Of a stretch of DNA of 14,040 nt, positions 5,922 to 13,252 are shown in pieces; positions within the stretch are counted from its first letter, which is position 1, and each line of letters begins with the position of its first letter. The notes beneath the pieces are model-generated. The model saw only the letters and a list, made by a program, of their open reading frames with translations, did no database searches and was not told where the DNA came from. The position numbers were made by a program, and so were the translations under genes. Source of the DNA: JANLQX01 sp043775075 (GTDB taxonomy: Bacteria > Actinomycetota > Acidimicrobiia > Acidimicrobiales > JANYDT01); assembly GCA_043775075.1 (NCBI GenBank), contig JAYVSS010000361.1, positions 1 to 14,040 of the forward strand, written 5' to 3'.

Positions 5922-8900
5922 ATGCTCGGCATCGGCAAGCTCGCCGCCGGGGCCGAGGACTACTACCTCGGCATCGCCGCCGGTATCGAGGACTACTACG
6001 TAGGCATAGCTTCACCGGGCCAGTGGATCGGCTCGTCGGAACGACTCCTTGGCTTGAGCGGCGAGATCCAGCCCGACGTCTTGCGGGCCGTGTTCGCCGG
6101 ACTCGACCCGACCACGGGCTTGGCGGTGTTGAACTCGTCGAACCGCACCGTGATCGCTTTCGACCTCACGTTCAAGGCCGACAAGTCCGTCTCGCTCCTC
6201 CACGCCTTCGCCAGCACCGAGGTTGCTGCTGCGGTCGAGGCCGCGCACGGCGCTGCGGTGGCCTCATCGATCCGCTATCTCGAAGAAGCGGCCGTTCACA
6301 CGAGGCGAGGTCACAACGGTGTCGAGACGATCCGGGGAACCGGGCTCGTCGCCGCGTCGTTCCGTCACTACCGCAACCGCAACGACGATCCCCATCTCCA
6401 CGACCACGTCCTCGTGCCGAACATGGTCAAGGGCGATGACGGGCGTTGGTCGACGCTCGACGCTCGCCATCTGTACGCGCACGCCAAGACCGCCGGCTAC
6501 ATCTACCAAGCGGTCCTACGTGACCAGCTCACCCGCACGCTTGGCGTCGAGTTCGGACCCGTCACCAACGGCGTGGCCCCGATCGAAGGCATCTCGCGTC
6601 GTGCCATCGACGCCTTCTCGACGAGACGGGCGGAGATCCTCGAACACCTCGACGCCGTTGGCGCTTCATCAGCCAAGGCGGCGCAGATTGCCACCCTCCA
6701 AACCCGACGAGCGAAGGAGCAGCAGCCCGACCTCGACGCCATCCAAGCCGAGTGGCGGACCCGAGCTGTGGCCAATGGCCTTGATATCGAACGTCTTCGT
6801 GGCGTGCTTGGCCGGGTGCGGGCCGAGGGGCTCAGCGAGCCGCAACGCACCTCGGCGGTAGCTCGCATGCTGGGACCGGACGGTCTCACCGGGCACGCGT
6901 CTTCATTCGACCGGCGGGACCTACTCCGGGCCTGGTGCGAAGCGCACCCGCAAGGAGCAACCCTCTCCGAAGTCCAGTTCTTCAGTGCGCAGACGATCGC
7001 CAACGAACCATCAGTCGTCGCGCTTGCCGGGGAGCGGTGGACTACCCAGGAGCTTCTTGCTTGCGAAAAGTCCGTCCTGGACGCAGCAACCAGACGGGTC
7101 GGGCGCCACATCGCAGTAGTTCCGTCCTCGGCGATCGACGCGGCGATCGCGGCCCGTCCGACGATCACCGTCGAGCAGGAACACGTCGCCCGGGCGCTCG
7201 TCGGGAGAGGCGATGGTGTGTCGGTGTTGATTGCACCCGCTGGCACCGGCAAGGGTTTCACACTCAGTGTCGCCCAAGCCGCGTGGTCCGCCGCCGACAT
7301 CAAGGTTCTCGGTGCGACCGTCGCCGCCCGAGCGGCGGCTGAACTTCGGAACGGCGCGGGTATCCGGTCGATGACGATCACCAGCCTGATCGGTCAGCTC
7401 GACGACGGGAAAGCACTCGCCCGCAAAAGCGTTCTCGTGATCGACGAAGCCGGCATGGTCGGCACACGCCAACTCGCCCGACTCGTCGAACATGCCGCCT
7501 CACGCGATGCGAAAGTCGTCCTTGTCGGTGACCCCGTCAGCTTCCCGAGATCGACGCCGGGGGATTGCTCGGCGGACTCGCCAAACATGTGCTGGTGTTG
7601 ACCTTGACGGAGAACCGGCGACAGCGCGAGCCGTGGGAACGGGCGGCGTTGAACCAGTTCCGCAGCGGTTCCGTGGAGAAAGCCCTCGAAGCGTTCGAGA
7701 GCCACGGCCGCATCGAACGACTCGCGACCCTCGCCGACGTGCGTGCCCGCATCGTCGAGGCGTGGGCCACCGCCCGCAGCGAAAGAGAAGAACCGATCAT
7801 GCTCGCCGCGCGACGCGAAGACGTCCGAGCACTCAACCAACTCGCTCGCGCTACGACGAAAGAACGGCTCACCGGCCCGACGCTCGTCGTCGAAGCGGCG
7901 CCGTTCCAAGCCGGCGACCATGTCATGACCCTGCGGAACAACCGTCGCCTCGACGTCCGCAACGGCGAACGCGGCGTTGTGCAGGCGATCAACGTCGGAC
8001 GCCGATCGATGACCGTACGAATGACCGACCGTGCCGTCGAACTTCCATCGACCTACCTCGAAGCCGGCCACGTGGCCCACGGGAACGCGATGACCGTCCA
8101 CAAAGCACAAGGCGTCACCGCTGATCGGGCGTTCGTGCTCGGCACCGACGACCTCTACCGGGAGATGGGCTACGTCGCCATGAGCCGAGGTCGACTCGGC
8201 AACCACCTCTACGTGGTCGGTCAACCGACGCGGGAGATCGAGCCGCTCCACGGTCCCAGTCTTGAACGGACGAATGAGGAACTCCTCCTCGCTGCACTAT
8301 CGACGAGTCTGGCGCAGGAATTGGCAAGCGCGCAGATCAACCCACTCGCATCACTCGACGACCGCGCGCTCGTCGAGCAGTGGCGGGAAGCGTGCACGTG
8401 GGTGGAATCGATCCCGCTCGATCGGAGCCGAGACGTCCGCACCGGTGCAGCCGACGCCGAACACCTCGAAGGAGTACTTCGAGCACAGAAGGCCCGGCAC
8501 GCCCGAGAACTCGCAACACCGCGGTCGCTACGTGACGCTCTTGCCCGACGAGACGAACGAGGCATCGACTCGAACCGACGGATCATGACGACCGGCGACA
8601 AGCTCGCCTGCCGCCAGCACGAGCCTGCGCAGCGCCCGGCAGAGCGAAGACCGAAGAGCATCGACACTTCGCCAGCGACCGGACGGCGTTGCCCAACGAG
8701 ACGCGTTGGATGCTGAAATCGAACGACGCGTTGGACACCGCGTCGACGTGCAGGTTGGCTCACCCTCGACCTACGTCGAGAAGCGGATCGGGAAGAAGCC
8801 AGATAATGCTCGGATCGACTCGTGGACCGGTGGCGTGAGAGTCATCGAACGGTTCCGGTTCGAGAACGGCATCACCAGCGAGTCACGGGCCTTCGGCAAA

Positions 8901-8990
8901 CACGACGAAGACTGGCACACCCAACGACACCTCGACGCCGTCCGCCGCGAAATCGACCCGCCCCAACGATCCCGCGGGATGCGCCGATGA
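5922..8990 (+). pseudogene. MobF-family relaxase-helicase (TrwC/TraA-like), two frameshifts
   Basis: About 1022 codons from ATG 5922, with GGAG about eight bases upstream. The N-terminal TrwC relaxase domain has tyrosine pairs (residues 14/15 and 25/26) as nicking candidates and a metal-binding His cluster in DPHLHDHVLVPN (His 158, 160, 162). It would cut and carry one strand of oriT. The SF1 helicase part has a Walker A-like APAGTGKGF (Lys444; Gly replaces the usual Thr/Ser) and Walker B VLVIDEAGMV. The frame is lost at the C-run 7532-7535: one more C would give GDPRQLPEIDAGG, as in the family. The second frame continues LTLTENRRQ and TVHKAQGVTADRAF through GYVAMSRGR. A second shift near 8622 moves to a third frame (LRSARQSEDRR, then a family-like C-terminus with IERFRFENGIT), ending at 8990. 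Either this is a decaying gene or the assembly has indel errors. Confidence 0.88.
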
Positions 8991-9013
8991 GTGGCACGAC
9001 CCGCCGGGTCATC

Positions 9014-9049
9014 GTCAAGGGCCGCTCCGCTGCCTGCGGCTCCCTTGAC
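9014..9049. promoter_or_regulatory. Strong stem-loop downstream of the relaxase
   Basis: GTCAAGGG (9014-9021) pairs perfectly with CCCTTGAC (9042-9049), and CCGC/GCGG extends the stem inside with a small CT bulge, leaving a 10-base loop. It starts 23 bases after the relaxase stop. There is no T-run, so it is not a classic intrinsic terminator. It could still protect or end the relaxase message, or be part of an oriT. The surrounding 280 bases (8991-9269) hold no recognised gene. Confidence 0.45.
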
Positions 9050-9112
9050 CCCGCCCGTCGCCCCGTGCTATGTGGCTGCCAAGCCCTGCGGGCCGCCCCC
9101 GCACCACCGACC

Positions 9113-9219
9113 ATTCGCAACGCGTCAACGCGACCTCGCCGACGGCATGAAAGTCACTATGGTTTCGTGATGGTTGCGAATCTCGTCGTCGAGTCCGATG
9201 CGCCTCGCGAGTTCGCAAC
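9113..9219. promoter_or_regulatory. Three copies of TTCGCAAC before the methyltransferase, with a candidate -10
   Basis: ATTCGCAAC (9113-9121) is the exact reverse complement of GTTGCGAAT (9173-9181), and TTCGCAAC recurs at 9212-9219. The first two are 60 bp apart and form an inverted pair. TATGGT at 9158-9163 is a possible -10 element, six bases before an ATG at 9170 that opens a 22-codon reading frame (9170-9238). The arrangement looks like operator sites around a promoter. Restriction-modification operons are often tightly regulated, but no C-protein gene is present here. Confidence 0.35.
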
Positions 9220-9269
9220 TAACTTCATTCGAGGATGAATATCAACGCTTTAGCGAGAGAGTCTGTCAA

Positions 9270-10262
9270 ATGAAAGAAAGAGCGCCGAGGAATCGAACTT
9301 TGACCGTCCGACCCGAAGAGAGAGTGGCTCTACTCGACGCGACAATCTCGCTATCGCTGCCCGGGTGCGTTGAAGATCTCGAGGACCGTCTAATCCATCA
9401 GGATCTTTTTGAGTGTATCGACTTGCTTCCAGCTAGCTTCATCGATCTGGCGATCGTCGACCCACCGTACAACTTGGATAAACGATTCGGAGCTGAGAAG
9501 TTCTCTCGCATGAATGCGGCGGACTATGAGGTGTGGCTTGAGTCATGGGTATCGCGACTGAAAAGGTGCCTGAAACCGACCGCCACCATCTACGTCTGTA
9601 GCGACTGGCAGTCGTCCAACTCAGTTCGGTCGGTCCTGGAGGGTCACTTTAAGATTCGCAACCGCATCACTTGGGAGCGAGAGAAGGGTAGAGGCGCTGC
9701 CCAGAACTGGAAGAACTGCTCTGAAGATATTTGGTTCTGCACGATGTCTAATGACTTCTACTTCGACGTCAACGCTGTGAAGTTGAAGCGAAGAGTGCTT
9801 GCACCCTACCGAGACGACGAGGGCGCTCCCAAAGATTGGGAGGATTCGTCGGACGGACAATTCCGACTGACGAATCCTTCGAACCTTTGGACGGACCTTT
9901 CTGTTCCGTTCTGGTCTATGCCGGAAAATACAGACCACCCGACACAGAAGCCCGAAAAGCTGATGGCGAAGCTTGTTCTGGCAAGCTCGAAACCAGGCGA
10001 CTTGGTCTTCGATCCGTTCTTTGGTTCAGGAACGGCGTGTGTCGTGGCGAAGAAGCTTAAGCGGAAGTTTTCGGGCGTGGAACGAGAGCCGGAGTACTGT
10101 GAAATGGCCGTCAAGCGACTTGCACTAGCGGAGCTCGATGGCACTATCCAAGGCTACTTCGATGGGTGCTTTTGGGATCGAAATAGTCTGGCGGATCAGA
10201 AGAAAGGGAAGCCCATTCTAGACCGGAACCGAGTAGCTTCGGATAGCTTGTTCGATGTATGA
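9270..10262 (+). CDS. Type II DNA methyltransferase, N6-adenine/N4-cytosine (beta class)
   Basis: 330 residues from the ATG at 9270, which has GCGAGAGAG eight bases before it; the frame is open back to a TTG at 9174, so a longer N-terminus (about 32 residues more) is possible. The catalytic motif IV IVDPPYN (residues 64-67 are DPPY) comes first. The S-adenosylmethionine-binding motif I FDPFFGSGTACVVA (about 248-258) comes near the end, after HPTQKPEKLM. That order defines the beta class of amino-methyltransferases, which methylate adenine N6 or cytosine N4. The middle (about 95-215) is the probable target-recognition region. It protects DNA from the endonuclease encoded next, whose start overlaps it by eight bases. 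Recognition sequence unknown. Sampled GC is near 52%, well below the relaxase. Confidence 0.9.
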   Translation: MKERAPRNRTLTVRPEERVALLDATISLSLPGCVEDLEDRLIHQDLFECIDLLPASFIDLAIVDPPYNLDKRFGAEKFSRMNAADYEVWLESWVSRLKRCLKPTATIYVCSDWQSSNSVRSVLEGHFKIRNRITWEREKGRGAAQNWKNCSEDIWFCTMSNDFYFDVNAVKLKRRVLAPYRDDEGAPKDWEDSSDGQFRLTNPSNLWTDLSVPFWSMPENTDHPTQKPEKLMAKLVLASSKPGDLVFDPFFGSGTACVVAKKLKRKFSGVEREPEYCEMAVKRLALAELDGTIQGYFDGCFWDRNSLADQKKGKPILDRNRVASDSLFDV

Positions 10263-11406
10263 GCTGGTCGAGCAACTCGTTTCTTTAGTGGCTGCGCAGG
10301 ACGGGCTAGGTGACAAGTCGAAACTCGCCTCCATAGTGCAGGAGAAGTTCTCTCTCACACTTGATCGATCAGTTTACTACTGCAAAGAGTTCGCTATCCG
10401 GTTTAGCGCGTCCCGTTCAGCGAGTTTTAGTAACACGGTACTTTCGCTGTCCAACTTGCAGAAAGTGGATGACCGTCCATTTCTGGTTTGCGTCGTGTCG
10501 CCGAAACGAAACGTGTTGTTCTTAGCAAACACGACGTTCCTGCGCAAAATCAGCCATAGCTCACAGGAACTTCGCAGTAACAATATTAAAGGAAGTTTCA
10601 ACGGGTCTGACATTATGCGCGACTTTGAGGGTCTTGCGAACATCCCGGAAAACTTCGATCGACTTTTTGATATTCACGCTGGAGTGGATTTCGACGTCAA
10701 TCTCGCTCGGCTTGTGGAAGCCACGAACAACATCGCACCTACGGGCAAGCGGTTCGTTCCGACTCCTGAGCAAGTTGAGGTGATCCTCGACGCGCCACGG
10801 CGTGGAAACAGCTTCGCGACTTCGGAGGAAGCGGGCCTTCTTGCCCGCGACCTCAACGAACGAGTAGCTCAGTTCTCGAACGAGATCTTGTTGGCGGCGT
10901 TGATCGAGAACGTTAATATTCGCGGTCGTATCATCGAGTACTTGATAGCCGGCGAGGACGACCGAATGCGAAGGGATATCATTTTGTCTTTGAAGAGCGG
11001 CTTGAATCCCACTCTGGAGACTTCGAACTCTCTCGGAGACTATTCTCGTGAGTTCCCTACGTTCGTAACTGAAACGGATGTAAAAACCAAGATTATGATC
11101 TTGAGTTCCAATCCAAAGGCATACAACATCGACAAGATGCTGGAGTTCCTAGCCGGTACTCGATCTGTGTTTCTCTTCTATTTCGTCGGCGTGGAGATAG
11201 GTCGGCCATTGAGAACGGTCCTGGTATCAGTCTTCCAGGAGGACTTGCTCTCTGCGACGGTGGTTGTACGGCATTGGGCCGGACGAAATTCTCGGGGTGT
11301 CTCACAGTTCGAAGGCCGAACAGTGGGAAGTCTGATCGAGTCCCCGCGATTCCAAATCGATGAAGGGAAGGCTCAGCGATTCATCGAAAAGCTGCTCGCG
11401 CTGTGA
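10255..11406 (+). CDS. Putative type II restriction endonuclease
   Basis: 383 residues, starting inside the end of the methyltransferase gene (8-bp overlap), the usual arrangement for a restriction-modification pair. The best active-site candidate is a PD-(D/E)xK-like set: Asp262 in GDYSREFP and Asp275-Val-Lys277 in TETDVKTKIMIL. It is followed by SNPKAYNIDKMLEFLAGTRS and a hydrophobic strand VFLFYFVGV. The N-terminal half (about 75-145), with LANTTFLRKISHSSQELRSN, would carry DNA recognition. I recognise the general look of type II enzymes but cannot name a family or recognition site. No signal peptide or membrane segment is seen. One sampled line is 42% GC, the lowest I counted, suggesting recent transfer. 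The assignment depends on the neighbouring methyltransferase as much as on motifs. Confidence 0.75.
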   Translation: MYELVEQLVSLVAAQDGLGDKSKLASIVQEKFSLTLDRSVYYCKEFAIRFSASRSASFSNTVLSLSNLQKVDDRPFLVCVVSPKRNVLFLANTTFLRKISHSSQELRSNNIKGSFNGSDIMRDFEGLANIPENFDRLFDIHAGVDFDVNLARLVEATNNIAPTGKRFVPTPEQVEVILDAPRRGNSFATSEEAGLLARDLNERVAQFSNEILLAALIENVNIRGRIIEYLIAGEDDRMRRDIILSLKSGLNPTLETSNSLGDYSREFPTFVTETDVKTKIMILSSNPKAYNIDKMLEFLAGTRSVFLFYFVGVEIGRPLRTVLVSVFQEDLLSATVVVRHWAGRNSRGVSQFEGRTVGSLIESPRFQIDEGKAQRFIEKLLAL

Positions 11407-11687
11407 CCTTGTTCGCCCTCAGCGACCGTCGTCTGCTGCGTAACTCACGGGTCGATCCATCGATCATGCATTATGCCATCAACGCCTGCGCAAAAAGGCG
11501 GCGAGTGATCGTTAGAGTCTTCGATCGCGTCATAACCGTACTGTCGCGGTACGCGTGTGATGTGAGCCACCTTGAGAATCTATTGACGGTCCTCGGCATC
11601 GCTGCCGGCAACACGAGTAGGGGCGGTCGCCGCAGAGTGGCCTCGGGACCGGATCGAGCCGCCCACGAGGGCGCAACCGCGTCGTAA
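11403..11687 (+). CDS. Doubtful small reading frame after the endonuclease
   Basis: 94 codons from a GTG that overlaps the endonuclease stop by four bases (GTGA), which would allow coupling. The product is Arg-rich and matches no family I know. Its stop (11685-11687) is the first three bases of the right repeat. The left repeat also begins just after a coding end, so the C-terminus may be accidental. It may be non-coding sequence between the endonuclease and the attachment site. No terminator with a T-run was found here. Confidence 0.2.
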   Translation: MTLFALSDRRLLRNSRVDPSIMHYAINACAKRRRVIVRVFDRVITVLSRYACDVSHLENLLTVLGIAAGNTSRGGRRRVASGPDRAAHEGATAS

Positions 11688-11886
11688 GCGCGCATATCCA
11701 AAGGCTTGTGTCGTTTGTCAGCAATTTGTCATCACATTGTCCGCGAACGGCCCGAAACAAGCGGGTATCAGACACGCGAACGTAAGCACTTGTACTGGCA
11801 AACGTACCCTCTGAGCAGCACAAACGAGTTCTCCACAGCACTAGTAAGCACACGTATTTCCGGAGTTCAAGTCCCCCCGTCGACAC
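11685..11886 (+). repeat. Right copy of the ~200-bp diverged direct repeat, candidate attachment site
   Basis: It matches 417-616 with about 85% identity and one or two single-base gaps. The identical core TCCGGAGTTCAAGTCCCCCC lies at 11859-11878, followed by GTCGACACA, where the left copy has TTCGACACC. It begins with the phased TTGTC array at 11715-11747. The DnaA-box-like TTTTCCACA of the left copy is TTCTCCACA here and no longer fits. It marks the probable right end of the element. Confidence 0.6.
11715..11747 (+). repeat. Three TTGTC motifs phased every 11 bp (right array)
   Basis: TTGTCAGCAAT, TTGTCATCACA and TTGTCCGCGAA repeat the left array with the 11-bp spacing kept exactly, although bases between the motifs have changed. 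Conservation of motif and spacing within a diverged repeat argues for protein binding. Confidence 0.5.
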
Positions 11887-12299
11887 AAACAGTCTCTCCT
11901 CGCGATGTTCCAACCTGAGGCTTCCATCGGTAGCGAACGTTCCACCTCGCCCCATGGCGTCACCTTCGGGCTTGGGAAACGCGGGCTATTCGAGTGTTGG
12001 AGGAGGACGACGACTTTCCGGTCGTTAGATTTCGGGACCTGCCCCCGCGCTTCCAGCGAGCGAAGGGCTTCGTGAAGGATCAACTACCTTCGTTTGATGG
12101 CGCAACCGGCAACGCCAATCGATCGGCCCGGCCCCCTCGCGCCAACCGACACACCGCCGTGGGGATCGAGTTGTTGGGGACGGTGAACTCGGTGGCCTCA
12201 ACCGGACCCGGCCACTCGATATGTCAGGCGTTCGACTTGTGGCGAATATTCGATCGTGATCTAATTAGGTCTCCATCGAAATATCAAAGGGAGAATCCT
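11887..12299. other. Gene-free stretch between the right repeat and the flanking operon
   Basis: No gene is supported here. One forward frame is open from about 11994 into the next gene, but its product matches nothing I know and the next gene has a better start. CGAATATTCG at 12243-12252 is a perfect 10-bp palindrome about 50 bases before that start. TAATTA at 12262-12267 is a possible -10 for the operon, though the nearest -35-like TTGTGG (12237-12242) is 19 bases away, longer than ideal. The palindrome could be an operator for the ArsR-type regulator encoded downstream. Confidence 0.4.
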
Positions 12300-12614
12300 A
12301 TGAGCAAGTACGTTTTGGCCTATCGGGGCGGCGGAATGCCAGAGAGCCCTGAGGAGGGCGAGAAGGTCATGACCGCCTGGACGAATTGGTTCGGCTCACT
12401 CGGTGCGGCAGTTGTCGACGGAGGGAACCCGTTCGGTGCATCTTGCAGTCTTGCCTCCGATGCTTCCGTGACCGACGGAGCGGCTGCCGGGCTCACGGGA
12501 TACTCGATTCTTACCGCTGACGATCTAGCCGCCGCATCGGCATTGGCGAAGGGGTGTCCGATTCTGTCGAGCGGTGGATTCGTCGATGTCTACGAAGCGT
12601 TGGAGATGGGCTGA
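12300..12614 (+). CDS. YCII-related domain protein
   Basis: 104 residues from the ATG at 12300-12302, chosen because GGGAG sits about seven bases upstream and because the family starts with this strand (MSKYVLAYRGGG). The sequence shows the ferredoxin-like YCII/DGPF pattern: MPESPEEGEKVMTAWTNWFG helix, VVDGGNPFG, then LTGYSILTADDLAAASALAK with CPILSSGGFVDVYEALEM. Members are small cytoplasmic proteins of poorly defined function, often encoded near regulators and SRPBCC proteins, as here. The next gene starts five bases after this one stops, so they are co-transcribed. It is intact and its codon use resembles chromosomal genes. Confidence 0.88.
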   Translation: MSKYVLAYRGGGMPESPEEGEKVMTAWTNWFGSLGAAVVDGGNPFGASCSLASDASVTDGAAAGLTGYSILTADDLAAASALAKGCPILSSGGFVDVYEALEMG

Positions 12615-12619
12615 GCAAC

Positions 12620-13237
12620 ATGGCCGATCTCACGTCCATGGTCCAAGCTGAAAGAGCGTCGCTTGTCACGTACCTAGAAACGCTCGACGCGTCGGAGTGG
12701 TCGGCACCAACCTGGTGCGAGAAATGGAATGTACAACAAGTCGTTGGGCACCTCATCGCTGCAGCGAACATTACGGCGGCGCATTTTTTCCTTGGACTGA
12801 TGAAGTCCGGATTCAACTTCAACAAGGTTGTCGAGGGCGATCTCGTCAACTATGCAGCTGGTTCGCCGGCTGACGTTCTCAAACGTTTTCACGGCATCGT
12901 CGGCAGTACGCGCAAGCCTCCCGGACCGGCCTACGTCGCGCTCGGCGAGATCATGGTGCACGGCGAGGATATTCGCCGCGCACGCGGCACCCAAGGCAAC
13001 CATCCGAAGGAACATCTGCTTGTTGTGGCTGAAGCGTACCGAAAGACCGGAACTCCGTTGTTGGGGAAGAAGCGCAGCACCGGTCTTTGCCTCGTTGCAA
13101 ACGATCTCGATTGGTCAGCTGGCGTTGGTCCCGAAGTAAAGGGTCCAGCGATGTCGCTCATTTTATCCATGGTTGGGCGCCGGAAAGCGCTCGACGATTG
13201 CACCGGTCCGGGTGTGGATATCATGCGTGGTCGCTAG
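12620..13237 (+). CDS. Maleylpyruvate isomerase-family (MDMPI/DinB-fold) protein
   Basis: 205 residues from the ATG at 12620. It has the N-terminal four-helix metal-binding domain of the actinobacterial mycothiol-dependent isomerase family: ADLTSMVQAERASLVTYLET, WCEKWNVQQVVGHLIAAA with His44, and GEIMVHGEDIRRARG with Glu110 and His114. These three match the family's His/Glu/His metal ligands in order and the E-x3-H spacing. Members use mycothiol as a cofactor or act as DinB-like thiol transferases, and most have no known substrate. The second half (about 130-205) fits the small C-terminal domain of the family. It is the middle gene of the probable YCII-MDMPI-ArsR/SRPBCC operon. The specific maleylpyruvate activity should not be assumed. 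Confidence 0.85.
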   Translation: MADLTSMVQAERASLVTYLETLDASEWSAPTWCEKWNVQQVVGHLIAAANITAAHFFLGLMKSGFNFNKVVEGDLVNYAAGSPADVLKRFHGIVGSTRKPPGPAYVALGEIMVHGEDIRRARGTQGNHPKEHLLVVAEAYRKTGTPLLGKKRSTGLCLVANDLDWSAGVGPEVKGPAMSLILSMVGRRKALDDCTGPGVDIMRGR

Positions 13238-13252
13238 CGCACGGACTTCGTA

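Larger units (their letters stand above)
417..11886. mobile_element. Putative integrative mobilizable element with restriction-modification and HEPN-like cargo
   Basis: A tyrosine integrase, an excisionase-like protein, an XRE regulator and a MobF relaxase lie between two ~200-bp direct repeats that end in a tRNA-like T-arm. Genes outside the repeats (a PIN toxin on the left, a metabolic/regulatory operon on the right) look unrelated. No VirB/VirD4 or FtsK-like transfer gene is visible, so transfer would need a helper element. Integrase and relaxase are both interrupted by frameshifts, so present mobility is doubtful. The exact ends are inferred: they should fall in the 20-bp identical core (589-608 and 11859-11878). 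The repeats are only about 85% identical outside that core, so the boundary model needs an empty-site comparison. Confidence 0.6.

Noticed and set aside
6503..7381. 292-codon minus-strand frame opposite the relaxase
   Set aside because: It is a composition shadow. The plus strand encodes clear relaxase and helicase motifs over the same bases, and the antisense product is Ser/Arg/Ala-rich without a known domain.
7394..8251. 285-codon minus-strand frame opposite the helicase part
   Set aside because: The plus strand here holds helicase motifs such as the TVHKAQG and AMSRGR regions. The antisense frame is a by-product of high GC.
11530..11955. Minus-strand frame across the right repeat (DDKLLTNDTS), possibly an integrase tail
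   Set aside because: The left copy can be read similarly, but differences fall at all codon positions and no integrase domain precedes it. It is better explained as the phased TTGTC array.
11841..12083. Minus-strand open frame ending RRGDLNSGNTCAY
   Set aside because: This is the typical antisense reading of a tRNA T-arm and 3' end. It supports the tRNA-like nature of the repeat but is not a gene.
11994..12299. Upstream extension of the YCII-like gene
   Set aside because: The family starts at MSKYVLAYR, and GGGAG lies directly before that ATG. The extension matches nothing known.
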